A DNA stretch of 64,000 nucleotides from Candidatus Paracaedibacteraceae bacterium (GCA_030694965.1 JAUYTZ010000025.1:62001-126000), one strand, 5' to 3'; positions 16,876 to 26,483 are shown, counted from the first letter of the stretch. A program made the numbers and translations. The notes: a model not told the origin generated them from the letters alone.

Positions 16876-18102
16876 TTAATTACATTTCAAGGAAATGCTT
16901 AGCGCACCCGAAGGCACTAAAGTTATGTCCCCCCATGTCCCTTGAAATCTATTTTTAGGTGAAACAGGCACTTTACAAACTGTGTTAGATGAAATAGGCA
17001 CCTGATAAATTTCTTTTTGCTCAAAAAAGATTGCGTTTATTCCGAGCTCAATAAAATTATCTTTCGGCAAATACAGCCATTCAAGTAAACATTCAATTGA
17101 AAGGTACATAAGTGAAAGTGAGTCAGGCAGCGAATAGGCGGCTTTATCTCTCCTAGGTTCAAATAATTTATTTTCATGTTTTTCAAGCTCTTTTTTTAAG
17201 TTAGTGCAGTCAGAAGAATGACAGCCATTATCACAAAGGAAAATATGTTGTATTTTATTGGAAGCCGCCAAAAGTGCAGTGTTCATTGCTAAAAGAGATG
17301 TTTTATTTTTGTGTTCACGTATGCAAAAATTTTTCATAATATAAAAGATAAGCAATGTTATGTTTATATCTTTATTATTTCCATTTAATTTTATCAATAT
17401 GTGCGAAATTTTTAATTTTTCAAGATTTTGAATAACCTTGAGTTCCTGAAACATATCAGAAAATGATTCCTTGTTTTTAAAGCCAATACCAGTTTTAGCA
17501 AGATTTAGCTTTTCAGTAAGAATGCAAAAAAAACTACTTTTAAGAGAAGAAAATGATACATATCTGCCAACGTTACGCCCTATCCTATTTTTTTCAAAAC
17601 TAACATCAGAGTCTGAATCAGAAGAGTACGAGATATACCCTACCTCCGTATCTGAAGAGCTTGAATCACACAAACTCGCTGTCTCAGCAATGCTTTCATC
17701 ATCAAGATCATCTTCATGCAATTCCTCCTCAACGGAATCACATCTGTTTTTTTGAGACGTCATCAGATCAAGCGTTTCCTCGCTTGAAGACGTATTACGT
17801 GAACGAGTCGTTTCCAACCACAGAGGATTTGTCAACCATGAACTATCAAACGAGGATTCATGAGACATACCAACTACTGTCATTTCAGAAGAATCAGAAC
17901 GAACAGATCTTGTTATATGCGGATCCTCGTCCAAAATTGCATCATCTTGTGAACATAAATTTTCATGTAAACTTAAAAGGGGTGTCTTACAGCCAGAAAT
18001 AAAATCACAAACAACTGGCGCAGTATCAAGCACGGCGCTTTTTAAAAGGTTAAACGGTAAAAAGCAAACAAATACAACTCGTACTATTTTAAAGCAAATC
18101 AA
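16876..18102 (-). CDS. Exported protein with acidic Ser-rich linker, unrecognised
   Basis: 408 residues. The N-terminal hydrophobic segment (IVRVVFVCFLPFNLLKSA) looks like a signal peptide. Residues 60-170 are Ser/Asp/Glu-rich and probably disordered (ETRSRNTSSSEETLD, DSSSSDTEVGYISYSSDSDS). The C-terminal half, from about residue 175, is folded-looking and Cys-containing (FFCILTEKLN, HIFLCDNGCHSSDC). It ends in strand-rich NRFQGTWGDITLVPSGALSI. No family recognised. Its overall plan resembles the protein at 6087-6833, but I see no shared motif beyond the acidic Ser stretch. Confidence 0.55.
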   Translation of the reverse strand: MICFKIVRVVFVCFLPFNLLKSAVLDTAPVVCDFISGCKTPLLSLHENLCSQDDAILDEDPHITRSVRSDSSEMTVVGMSHESSFDSSWLTNPLWLETTRSRNTSSSEETLDLMTSQKNRCDSVEEELHEDDLDDESIAETASLCDSSSSDTEVGYISYSSDSDSDVSFEKNRIGRNVGRYVSFSSLKSSFFCILTEKLNLAKTGIGFKNKESFSDMFQELKVIQNLEKLKISHILIKLNGNNKDINITLLIFYIMKNFCIREHKNKTSLLAMNTALLAASNKIQHIFLCDNGCHSSDCTNLKKELEKHENKLFEPRRDKAAYSLPDSLSLMYLSIECLLEWLYLPKDNFIELGINAIFFEQKEIYQVPISSNTVCKVPVSPKNRFQGTWGDITLVPSGALSISLKCN

Positions 18103-18438
18103 AAGTTTAACCTTTTATTTTAAGTGCTAACAATAATTTTGATTCTTATATTTATGTAGTGTCAAGAGCAAAAAATTCATTTAGATCAATATTACGGTAA
18201 AAAACAATACAACATGATAGCGTATAATTAAATTTGATAATTTTATGTTAACTATTTGCCTATTACACTGAATATGGGCTAAAGCCAAGCATGCATACAA
18301 CCAAGCACAGCTGGCATCATTAAATTTTACTTCTATCATTGCGCACTTAGGGATTCGAACAAAATAACCAAATCACGTTTACGAGAAAACATAAGGCGTA
18401 ACAATGATAACGAAAATGGCAAGCAACAGGAGTCATCT
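18103..18438. other. Intergenic region between divergent genes
   Basis: 336 bp, AT-rich, between two divergently transcribed exported-protein genes. It must hold both promoters; I cannot place them with confidence and see no repeat or RNA gene. Confidence 0.5.
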
Positions 18439-19260
18439 GTGAATTATAAAAATATAGCTTTATTAATTATCCTTCATCAGTTTTTTTTCATAAAAACAGT
18501 CTTAACAGCAGGTGATAAAACGAGTTGGTTAGATGATGCTAATGACATTCACGTAACCAGCACCAAACTTGACACATATCACATCTCTGATATTGAGTTA
18601 AGTGATGCACTAGATGCCAAAGATTTCAGTGAATCAAATTTTGCGCATGAAACAACGATGATTGAAAAAGCTATACAACAGACTAAACGGGAACAGGACA
18701 TCTTTGACCACATTCAAATACATATTACCGATGGGTTTGCACCAATAGATGATTTTTTCCCAAACAAAAAGCATTCCTTTGAGAATTGCCGTTCGTATGA
18801 CCGCTTTTTGACCGCGCAAGAATATTTATATGAGCGTTTTAAAAAAGCCATTTTTGAAAATGACGTAACTACTTTTGATATGCTTATGGAAATAAAAGAA
18901 ATAAATTTTCCTTCAGAAAGTGAATCTTATGAAGTTAAGTATACAAAAGAGCTTTTAAATTATGCCATCAATCCCCTTGAAAGGAACAAAAAATTAGTTG
19001 GAGCAGCACTAAACTGCCTAGAATTAACAGTCAAACCAAAGCAAATAAATCCCTACTTCATCGAAAAATTAGTCCGTTCAGAAAATCTTATGATAACAGC
19101 ACATGAAATTATTCGCTTACATTGGCTATTAGCGTCGCGTGCAAAAGAAATAGGCATAGTTAACGCTGCATTGAAAGATTTTAGTTATAGATTTTCTTGT
19201 GACTTATCAACATCCCTTGCAAACGAAAGGCAAATTCACCCTATACATCGAACTGTGTAA
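18439..19260 (+). CDS. Exported helical protein, unrecognised
   Basis: 273 residues. The start at 18439 is GTG and gives the signal peptide NYKNIALLIILHQFFFIKTVLTAG. The body is mostly helical with no recognised domain (KAIQQTKREQDIFDHIQIHI, YLYERFKKAIFENDVTTFDMLMEIKEI, LNYAINPLERNKKLVGAALN). The helix-turn-helix rhythm is compatible with a solenoid. After the TAA at 19258 an adjacent frame carries a short charged tail (KTEQDRFQKNIKELEKKGN, to 19335), so the true C-terminus may be lost by a frameshift. Confidence 0.5.
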   Translation: MNYKNIALLIILHQFFFIKTVLTAGDKTSWLDDANDIHVTSTKLDTYHISDIELSDALDAKDFSESNFAHETTMIEKAIQQTKREQDIFDHIQIHITDGFAPIDDFFPNKKHSFENCRSYDRFLTAQEYLYERFKKAIFENDVTTFDMLMEIKEINFPSESESYEVKYTKELLNYAINPLERNKKLVGAALNCLELTVKPKQINPYFIEKLVRSENLMITAHEIIRLHWLLASRAKEIGIVNAALKDFSYRFSCDLSTSLANERQIHPIHRTV

Positions 19261-19387
19261 TAAAAACAGAACAGGATCGTTTTCAAAAAAATATTAAGGA
19301 ATTAGAGAAAAAAGGAAATCGCGAAATTTATTAGCATTTCGTAGCTATCTATGCGCACAGGTTTTATTCTTATTATGAGCGAAAAAA

Positions 19388-20020
19388 TTAATATTTCTGG
19401 CTATTCGCCAAAAGCGCTTTAATAGGGGCGTAACTGCGGCGGTGCTGCTTAGTAACACCGTGGATTTGCAAGGCTTTTCGGTGCTGCACCGTACCATACC
19501 CTGCGTTTGCTGCCCATCCATATTCAGGGTATTCAACATGCAAAGCTTCCATCATGCGATCGCGTGTAACTTTTGCAATAATAGAAGCTGCAGCAATTGA
19601 AAGAGAAAGCTGATCACCGCTTTTAATAAGCTGTGTCAAAAAAGGTAATTTAGGATCTCGAATACCGTCAATAAGCAAAACGGCTGGCTGAAGACTGAGT
19701 GCGGCTACGGCGCGTTCAAATGCCAAAGGAAGCGCTTTGCGCAGCAGAATACGGTCAAGTTCATCAACCGAGACAACGCCAACACCCCACAAAACCGTAG
19801 CGTCAGAAACAAGTTCTTCATAAATAATTGCGCGTTTAGCCGCATTTAGTTTTTTAGAATCATTTACTTTAAGCATAATGCTGGGCAACACTTTTGGCAA
19901 AACAACAGCAGCTGCAACAAGAGGGCCAGCCCAAGGACCGCAACCGGCTTCATCAAGACCTGCTATGACGCCCTTATGTTGATTTTCGTAAAAAAGTGTA
20001 GGGGACTTTTCCATGCACAA
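19388..20020 (-). CDS. rnhB: RnhB, ribonuclease HII
   Basis: Cleaves the RNA strand of RNA-DNA hybrids and removes single misincorporated ribonucleotides. 210 residues, with the catalytic D-E motif in VIAGLDEAGCGPWAGPLVAA near residue 20 and further motifs DSKKLNAAKR, LLIDG and SIIAKVTRDRMM, which carry the remaining acidic residues. It starts three bases after the antiporter stop, so it is likely cotranscribed with it. ATG 20014 is an alternative start. Confidence 0.95.
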   Translation of the reverse strand: MCMEKSPTLFYENQHKGVIAGLDEAGCGPWAGPLVAAAVVLPKVLPSIMLKVNDSKKLNAAKRAIIYEELVSDATVLWGVGVVSVDELDRILLRKALPLAFERAVAALSLQPAVLLIDGIRDPKLPFLTQLIKSGDQLSLSIAAASIIAKVTRDRMMEALHVEYPEYGWAANAGYGTVQHRKALQIHGVTKQHRRSYAPIKALLANSQKY

Positions 20021-20023
20021 ATG

Positions 20024-21340
20024 TTACTGTTTATTTTTATCGGCATAGTTTTTTACAACAACATCTGAGTCATGATCTTTAAGGTCATTTTTCCTTTGTT
20101 TTAAAGTGAAACGTGAGTGCCCTTTTTTATCAAGCATTTGTATACAATAATCTTTTAAAAATTCACGCACACTAACTGTATTTGTGTCTGCTAATCCCTT
20201 AATATAACGTGCAAACAAAAGCCACAAAGGGCTAATCGCAAGCGATAAGACTGTCAAACTAATAATTAATTTTTCACCGTACGGTGAAATAACATCTGCA
20301 TCAACAGCAACAGTTGTTAAAAGAAAGGCAAACTCGCCAAGCTGTGCAATCAATGCGCTAACCATAAAAGCTTTAGACCATGGAAGTTTAAGCGTATGCA
20401 GAATAAGAACATTAAGCAGCGTTTTACCAACGGTTATAATAAACAAGAGGGTGATAACTTCTTGAAAGTAATCCCAGATAAACTGCACATCTAAAAGCAA
20501 CCCTATAGACAAAAAGAAAAACATAATAAGTATGCTTTGAATAGGTTTTGTCGTTTCAATAAGCACAAGACGTTCGTGGGTATTTCCTAAAATAAGACCA
20601 GCCAAGAACGCGCCATAAGGTGCCGACAAGCCTGCTTTTCCAGCAAGCGCCGCCGCAATAAAGCAAAACGTAAGGCTTGCAAGGGCCGTTAATTCTTTCT
20701 CACCCGCCACAATTTTTGCAAGGGGAATGCGTACACGTTGGCGACGACTTAAATACGTAATAATGGCAATAATTAAGCCAACCGAAAACAAAAACTTAAT
20801 GAATATTTCTGCATTGAACCAACTTTGTCCAAAATTTTGGATGATTAAAATCATTGGCGCAATAGCAAGATCTTGTGCAATTAAAATACCAATAATAAGC
20901 TGACCAGTTTCTGTTTTCATTTCGCCCATACTTTCCATCATTTTAACAACAACGGCAGTTGAAGAAAGTGTGGTTACAAAACCAATTAAGACGGAAAGAG
21001 CAAGCGTCCAATCAAAATAAAAAGAAAGGGAAATAGTTATAAGGCTCGTTAGCAAAATTTGAGCAAGAGTACATAAAGTTGCTTTCACCCAAACCTTTTT
21101 AAATGAACGAAGGTTAAGTTCCATACCCACAACAAAAAGTAATAAAAGAACACCAAGTTCAGCTAAAACTTCAACAGGACCACGATTTGCTACAAGTTTA
21201 AAAGCAGATGGTCCAAGAAGAACACCTGTCACAATGTAGCCTAAAATAGGAGGCTGCTTTAGGCGTGTTAGAATGAGGCCCCCTGCAAGTGCAGCGGCAA
21301 TAACAATTGCAATCTGTGTAAGGCCTATAGATTCATGCAT
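20024..21340 (-). CDS. CPA2-family cation:proton antiporter (KefB/YbaL-like)
   Basis: 438 residues, about 12 membrane segments, typical of the Na+/H+ exchanger fold (QPPILGYIVTGVLLGPSAF, VLLLLFVVGMELNLRSFKKV, TTLSSTAVVVKMM, LSAPYGAFLAGLILGNT). KefB/C and YbaL proteins carry a C-terminal TrkA-N (RCK) domain; here only about 60 hydrophilic residues follow the membrane part, so regulation by NAD or glutathione through RCK is absent. Probable K+/H+ or Na+/H+ exchange at the inner membrane. rnhB follows three bases downstream. Confidence 0.85.
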   Translation of the reverse strand: MHESIGLTQIAIVIAAALAGGLILTRLKQPPILGYIVTGVLLGPSAFKLVANRGPVEVLAELGVLLLLFVVGMELNLRSFKKVWVKATLCTLAQILLTSLITISLSFYFDWTLALSVLIGFVTTLSSTAVVVKMMESMGEMKTETGQLIIGILIAQDLAIAPMILIIQNFGQSWFNAEIFIKFLFSVGLIIAIITYLSRRQRVRIPLAKIVAGEKELTALASLTFCFIAAALAGKAGLSAPYGAFLAGLILGNTHERLVLIETTKPIQSILIMFFFLSIGLLLDVQFIWDYFQEVITLLFIITVGKTLLNVLILHTLKLPWSKAFMVSALIAQLGEFAFLLTTVAVDADVISPYGEKLIISLTVLSLAISPLWLLFARYIKGLADTNTVSVREFLKDYCIQMLDKKGHSRFTLKQRKNDLKDHDSDVVVKNYADKNKQ

Positions 21341-21772
21341 AACGTTGCCACTATAACATGAAGCTGGTTATTTTACCAAGGAAAATAGAGATAAAATGGA
21401 AGGTAAAACCCAGCTGCGTGCATCACGAATAAAAATACTGATTTCGAGTCTAATTTTAAATGAAAAACAAAAACTTAAGATCGCAAATAAAGCAATGTTC
21501 ACGATTTTTAGGTTCATTCTCGCAATAATGCAATTGATCTAAAAGGGACTGTCGTCCCCGGGCGGAAGGAAATCTAATTGCTTGTATTCCACCCACGCGG
21601 GAGGAGACTTAATTTAGGTTTATTACACTTGCGGTATCGGTGTTAATTCTATTTTTCTCTAAGACCTAATCTACGTGGAGATGAACTGATGGTCGTAAAA
21701 CAACAAAACAATGACTTACAAAATATATTAAATTTAATTAAAAGGAAATAATTTAATTTATGATTAGCATTA
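21341..21772. other. 432-bp intergenic region with a possible structured RNA
   Basis: It lies between two genes on the minus strand. Most is AT-rich, but 21541-21612 is a GC-rich island (GACTGTCGTCCCCGGGCGGA ... CACGCGGGAGGAGAC) whose ends can pair imperfectly into a long hairpin. This could be a small RNA or leader element; I do not recognise a family. No open frame. Confidence 0.25.
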
Positions 21773-23341
21773 TCAAAATATATTGTAATTTTTCACAAGA
21801 CTTGCTTTTTGAAGCGCATATCTCCCTGGTGCTTTTTCAATAACCTGCGAGGAATCAAGCGGATTATTCGCGCACATGCCCCCTAAATGTGATTCGGCCC
21901 ATTTAATCCAATGCTTCCACCATGAGCCGTTATGTTCCACTGCGTTTCTTTTCCAATCCGAAGCATTTTCATGCGGTTGAGTGTTGGTAAAGTAGCCATA
22001 TTTTTCTTTTTCTGGCGGGTTAATGATTCCTGAAACATGACCTGATCCACCTAAGCAAAAGGTCACATCGTTAAATAAAACATGCGCAGCATAGCATGAC
22101 TCCCATGGCACAATATGATCTTTAACCGTGCCAAGTGAATAAACAGGACAAGATATATTTTTCAGATTCAAAGGCGTATCAAGCAGTCGCGCTTGGTCAA
22201 AAAAGCCATCTCCAATGAAAAATCGACGCAAATATTCAATATGCATCTTACCAGGTAAGTGCGTGATGTCCGCATTCCAAAACAAAAAATCAAGCGGCTT
22301 TGGTTCTTTTTCAAGATAAACTTGATCTATGATGCTTTGAACAATCATGTCATTTGCGCGCATCAAAGAAAAAGTTCGGGCGAGCTGGCCTCCGCTTAAA
22401 AAGCCTTCCTTTTCAATTATCTTTTCAATTTTCACAAGTTCGTCTTCACAAATAAAAAGACGTAGATTATCGAGCTTATCAAAATCAAAAGGTGTCGCTA
22501 AAAACGTAAGACTTGCATAGGTATTCCGCTCTCTGCGTTTTGCCCATCCCGCATACAATGCTGCCGCAACACCGCCCACACAGTACCCAATTATATTAAC
22601 ACTTGCTCCGTTTTCATTTTGCATTGCTTTTTCGACGCCCTTATGCACACCCTTTACAACGTAATGCTGTAGCGTTTGGCCTGCAAAAGTGTGGTCAGGG
22701 TTTACCCACGAAACACAATAAACTGAAATTCCTTGCTTATTAAGCCATGCAATAAATGAGTTGTGCTCGCTTAAATCAAAAATATAGTATTTATTAATCC
22801 ATGGCGGCACAATAAAAACAGGATTTTCACGCTTTAGCTTATGCATTGTGGGAAAGTAAAGAAGCTGCATAACTTCATTTTCATAAATAACGAAACCTTT
22901 ACTTGTTGCTAAATTCACCCCAACAACAAAATGTCTAGCATCAGATGTACTGGGAAGAGGCGTCACTCCAAGGCTAACCATCATTCCATGTGCAGCTTTT
23001 TCAAAAGTAATATTTTCATAAAAAAACGGGTTTAAACGGGGATTCATAAAATCCATAAGAAGTTGTATAAGAAAGGAAAAACGTTTATAGTCAAGTGAGC
23101 CTGTGTTGGCAAGGATAAGCAGCTTTTGAAGTGCTTTCTTTTTTTCTTCATAATGCTGAAGAAAAGTTTCCTTGGAATATCCAAAAAGCGGGGAATCATC
23201 AGTTGTACTAGCTGGGGGTTGCATACTAAGAAGTTCTTGAATAGACATCAAAACGTCTTCATTGCATTCAAAAGCGAGCTTGCTGATAGAGCCCACTCCT
23301 TCGAGCACAGCATTCGTTATTGTCAGTGATGTAAACGCCAT
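21773..23341 (-). CDS. phaC: PhaC-like poly-3-hydroxyalkanoate synthase
   Basis: Polymerises 3-hydroxyacyl-CoA (usually 3-hydroxybutyryl-CoA) into storage granules. 522 residues, shorter than the usual 560-600 for class I because the N-terminus is reduced. It keeps the PhaC_N region (FIVPPWINKYYIFDLSEHNS, VSWVNPDH), the lipase-like box with catalytic Cys (IGYCVGG, C254), the Asp in TVKDHIVPWESCY and the His in GGSGHVSGIINPP. The thiolase at 50704-51885 could supply acetoacetyl-CoA; no phaB reductase is in the window. The start abuts the divergent rsmG region. Confidence 0.9.
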   Translation of the reverse strand: MAFTSLTITNAVLEGVGSISKLAFECNEDVLMSIQELLSMQPPASTTDDSPLFGYSKETFLQHYEEKKKALQKLLILANTGSLDYKRFSFLIQLLMDFMNPRLNPFFYENITFEKAAHGMMVSLGVTPLPSTSDARHFVVGVNLATSKGFVIYENEVMQLLYFPTMHKLKRENPVFIVPPWINKYYIFDLSEHNSFIAWLNKQGISVYCVSWVNPDHTFAGQTLQHYVVKGVHKGVEKAMQNENGASVNIIGYCVGGVAAALYAGWAKRRERNTYASLTFLATPFDFDKLDNLRLFICEDELVKIEKIIEKEGFLSGGQLARTFSLMRANDMIVQSIIDQVYLEKEPKPLDFLFWNADITHLPGKMHIEYLRRFFIGDGFFDQARLLDTPLNLKNISCPVYSLGTVKDHIVPWESCYAAHVLFNDVTFCLGGSGHVSGIINPPEKEKYGYFTNTQPHENASDWKRNAVEHNGSWWKHWIKWAESHLGGMCANNPLDSSQVIEKAPGRYALQKASLVKNYNIF

Positions 23342-23382
23342 TGTCGATTATTTTTTTCAAACCATTTAAGTTTAATTTTAGC

Positions 23383-23985
23383 ATGTTTAAAACCTTTGTA
23401 AACACATTCCCGAATCTTTCAACCGATATTTATCAAAAAATAGATTTATACTATACCCTTTTAAAAAAGTGGAATCAGTCTCACAACTTAGTGCAACACA
23501 GAACACTTATATTAACTGAATTTGAAATGCGCCACCTCATTGATTCTTGGCAATTGATTTCACATTTCAATAAAAGTCAAACAATTTTGGACATTGGCAG
23601 CGGAGCAGGAATTCCTGGTATCTTTTTGGCAATTGCAGGATTTGATGTACATCTTGTTGAACTTGACAAAAACAAAGCTGCTTTTTTAAAAAATTGCAAA
23701 GCAACGCTTAACCTTTCGTGCACAATTCATTCAATTGATGTCTATTCAATTTCTGATCCTTATCAACAAGTAACATCGCGTGCATTTTCAGCACTTACCG
23801 ATTTACTAAAAATTCAAAAAAATGTTTCACGTGAAACAGTAGGAATTTATCCTAAAGGTGAAAACTATCTCCATGAAATTCATAAGGCGCACGAAGTGTG
23901 GGATTTTGACGTCACCATTTCCAGCAGCATTTCATCAAAGGAAGGCCGGATTTTACGTATAACAAACCTTAAGCACAAACACTAA
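23383..23985 (+). CDS. rsmG: RsmG (GidB), 16S rRNA m7G527 methyltransferase
   Basis: 200 residues from ATG 23383; a TTG at 23341 is in frame but less likely. The SAM-binding core reads ILDIGSGAGIPGIFLAIAGF, followed by VHLVELDKNKAAFLKN and a Cys/Arg motif region near TSRAFSALTDLLK. A perfect parS site is embedded in the coding sequence at the codons for NVSRETV. The rsmG-parA-parB order is common near bacterial replication origins. Confidence 0.93.
   Translation: MFKTFVNTFPNLSTDIYQKIDLYYTLLKKWNQSHNLVQHRTLILTEFEMRHLIDSWQLISHFNKSQTILDIGSGAGIPGIFLAIAGFDVHLVELDKNKAAFLKNCKATLNLSCTIHSIDVYSISDPYQQVTSRAFSALTDLLKIQKNVSRETVGIYPKGENYLHEIHKAHEVWDFDVTISSSISSKEGRILRITNLKHKH
23823..23838. promoter_or_regulatory. 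parS centromere site 1 (inside rsmG)
   Basis: TGTTTCACGTGAAACA, a perfect 16-bp palindrome identical to the conserved bacterial ParB-binding site. It lies within rsmG, 320 bases before parA. Confidence 0.95.
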
Positions 23986-24001
23986 TGTTTCACGTGAAAC
24001 A
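23986..24001. promoter_or_regulatory. parS centromere site 2 (just after rsmG)
   Basis: A second perfect TGTTTCACGTGAAACA, starting at the base after the rsmG stop and 142 bases before the parA start. With site 1 (163 bp centre to centre) it forms a probable ParB nucleation cluster. Confidence 0.95.
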
Positions 24002-24142
24002 AAAAATAAATCTAGCATCTATCTGATTTTTGTGTAAAAATTCGAATATAGCCTTCACTCATCAAACATTTTAGTTTCTCAAACAGATATTTTATAGATT
24101 AATATTTTTATTCACGCTACGTATAACAAATTAGGAAAAAAC

Positions 24143-24916
24143 ATGACTGAAATAATTGTTATAGCTAATCAAAAAGGCGGCGTTGGCAAAACAACGACAG
24201 CAATTAATATTGCAACAGCACTTGCTGCAGTTGAAAAAAAAGTCCTGCTGATTGATATGGACCCACAAGCAAACGCATCTACTGGCTTGGGTGTCACAAG
24301 GACAGCCAAAACACTCACAATTTATGACTTGCTTGTCGAACAAGCACAAATGAAAGACGTTATACATCCTACATTTATTCCAGGACTAAGCATTGTGCCA
24401 TCATCCGTTGATTTAGTTGGTGCCGAAATCGAGCTTGTTCAAAAAGAAGGACGTCAAGAAATTTTAAAGTCAGCTTTAAACCCATTGAAGAAAAATTTTG
24501 ATTTCATTGTTATTGATTGTCCTCCATCCATGGGGCTGTTAACATTAAACGCTATGGTTGCCGCAACATCTGTTATTGTGCCATTGCAATGCGAATATTA
24601 CGCACTTCAAGGTCTTAGCTATCTACTTAATTCCATTCAAAAAATACAAAAAAGTTACAATGCAAAACTGCAACTCTTCGGTATTGTGTTAACGATGTTT
24701 GATAAACGTAGTTCACTTTGCACACAAGTTGCAGATGATGTTCGTCAGCATTTGAAAAACAAAGTTTTTACAACCGTTATTCCGCGAAATGTACGCGTAT
24801 CAGAAGCGCCATCACATGGAAAACCTGTCCTTGTGTACGACGTAAATTGCCTTGGCTCACAAGCATATATGTCTCTTGCAAAAGAAATTCTTGAAAAATC
24901 AAAGGAAGCAGCATGA
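24143..24916 (+). CDS. parA: ParA, chromosome-partitioning ATPase
   Basis: 257-residue Walker-type ATPase that moves ParB-parS complexes along the nucleoid. The deviant Walker A is KGGVGKTTTAINIATAL near residue 11, followed by LLIDMDPQANASTGLG (switch I), FIVIDCPPSMGLLTLNAM (switch II) and IPRNVRVSEAPSHGKPV. Length is typical of chromosomal ParA. The stop overlaps the parB start (ATGA). Confidence 0.97.
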   Translation: MTEIIVIANQKGGVGKTTTAINIATALAAVEKKVLLIDMDPQANASTGLGVTRTAKTLTIYDLLVEQAQMKDVIHPTFIPGLSIVPSSVDLVGAEIELVQKEGRQEILKSALNPLKKNFDFIVIDCPPSMGLLTLNAMVAATSVIVPLQCEYYALQGLSYLLNSIQKIQKSYNAKLQLFGIVLTMFDKRSSLCTQVADDVRQHLKNKVFTTVIPRNVRVSEAPSHGKPVLVYDVNCLGSQAYMSLAKEILEKSKEAA

Positions 24917-25749
24917 CAAACCTCGTTGGAAAAGGGCTCGCAGCTCTATTGGGCGATATCGCCGAATCAGCCCGAGAAATTGAAAGTGGTAAAATTAGCC
25001 CACACAACCGAATTTATTTAAATCAAATCACCCCAGGTCGTTTACAGCCAAGAAAAGCATTTGATCCAGAAAAGTTATCAGATCTTGTTGACTCTATTCG
25101 CAAAAATGGTGTTTTGCAACCGATTGTTGTTCGTAAAGTTGCAGATCAAGATTATGAAATTATCGCCGGAGAACGTCGTTGGCGTGCATCCGAAACAGCT
25201 GGGCTTGAAACTATTCCAGCCGTTGTCCTTGAATGTACAGACGCTGAAGCTCTTCAAATTGGCTTAATTGAAAATCTTCAGCGCGATGATTTGAATCCAA
25301 TGGAAGAAGCAGAGGCTTTTCTTCGACTTGCAAATGAACATCATCAAACACAAGAAGAAATTGCATTAGCTGTTAGCAAAAGCCGAAGCTATGTAGCCAA
25401 TCAGATGCGCTTGAACAACCTTTCCGGGCACCTTAAACAGTTGGTCCGTGATCGCAGGATCACACCTGGACACGCCCGCAACTTAATTAATGATCCAAAC
25501 GCTGAAGAAACAGCTAATCGGATTATGAACGAAGGTTTAAACGTCCGTCAGACTGAAGCTATAAGGCAAGGCAAAATCGCCACTCAAAAAAGTCCTGAAA
25601 ACGCGGATGCTGCGGCACTTGCACAGCAATTACAAGAAACACTTGGTTTACGTACAAAAATCATAACAAATCAACATGGGGGCGCTGTTACCTTTTACTT
25701 TAATAGTTATGATCAGCTGGACGAACTTATTCAAAAACTATCTATTTAA
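24913..25749 (+). CDS. parB: ParB, chromosome-partitioning CTPase / parS-binding protein
   Basis: 278 residues with the full ParB layout. An N-terminal box (LVGKGLAALLGDIAES) for ParA contact comes first, then the CTP-binding ParB/Srx domain with IIAGERRWRASETAGL (arginine patch) and IGLIENLQRDDLNPMEEAEAF. The helix-turn-helix that reads parS follows (TQEEIALAVSKSRSYVANQMRL), and a C-terminal dimer domain ends in YDQLDELIQKL. It is co-translated with parA and has two parS sites about 0.9-1.1 kb upstream. Confidence 0.97.
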   Translation: MTNLVGKGLAALLGDIAESAREIESGKISPHNRIYLNQITPGRLQPRKAFDPEKLSDLVDSIRKNGVLQPIVVRKVADQDYEIIAGERRWRASETAGLETIPAVVLECTDAEALQIGLIENLQRDDLNPMEEAEAFLRLANEHHQTQEEIALAVSKSRSYVANQMRLNNLSGHLKQLVRDRRITPGHARNLINDPNAEETANRIMNEGLNVRQTEAIRQGKIATQKSPENADAAALAQQLQETLGLRTKIITNQHGGAVTFYFNSYDQLDELIQKLSI

Positions 25750-26446
25750 ACTGCACTTATCATTGATCAAAACGTTGCTTTTCTAAATCTAATTTTTTGT
25801 TTAGAAAGCAACGGTTAAAACCCAAAAAAATCAAACCACTCAAAGAATAGCCTTCACTCCTCATTTCTGCAAAAGCTTTGATTATAGCCCGTTAAGCATT
25901 TCGGCATTTCGTAGGCACCCGCTTTTAGATCTTATCACAACATTTAGCACACAGTTATTTACGCCAATTTCTATACACCGTTCGCCTTATCAGCGATCCC
26001 AGTTATTAATCCAATTTACACAGTGCCCCTACTTGTCAGTATTGCATTTGGTCTTTTCTACCCACGCAAAAGCTTTTTAATTGCTAGTAGCACATTATTC
26101 GTCACAAGCGCCTAACTTTTTTAGATCTTGAACTACGTGACAAAGCCCTAACTATGCCCTCTAGCCGTTGCACGTTCCTATGCACGCAAAAAAGTAACTT
26201 CCTCATTTAATGAAGCCACTCACTTTCAAAAAATCAGGCGCTATACCAGCCGTTTTAAAACAATTTATTACTGAATATTTTTTAACTAAAACACCCCCCC
26301 CGCCAAAGGCCTATTTTGACACGCAGAGCGGCACGTCACCCCTCTTATGTATTGATATCAAAAAACACAAATATTTCAGCGTGGGTTCAAAAATAGAGAT
26401 ATTTTTTGTTATCCTCATCTATAAAATCTTTAAATGTTAAACCCTA
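25750..26446. other. Roughly 700-bp intergenic region with an inverted repeat and frame remnants
   Basis: Convergent gap between parB and clpX. An inverted repeat CGTTGCTTTTCTAAA / TTTAGAAAGCAACG (25773-25813) follows parB and may act as its terminator. Near 25950-26115 one frame without a start reads like a membrane-protein fragment (VINPIYTVPLLVSIAFGLFY), possibly a gene remnant. The short frame at 26210-26440 has no credible features. Confidence 0.35.
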
Positions 26447-26483
26447 ATCAAAAAGGCGACCAATAGATGATCGCCTTTTTGAT
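26447..26483. terminator. Bidirectional-type terminator after clpX
   Basis: A 13-bp perfect stem (ATCAAAAAGGCGA / TCGCCTTTTTGAT) with an 11-base loop. T-runs are present on both strands. It lies 20 bases past the clpX stop. Confidence 0.85.

Noticed and set aside
20024..21340. Calling the antiporter KefB or KefC proper
   Set aside because: The C-terminal TrkA-N/RCK domain typical of Kef systems is missing, so only the CPA2 family name is supported.
26210..26440. 76-codon frame between parB and clpX
   Set aside because: No ribosome site, no recognisable features, in a region with decayed sequence.
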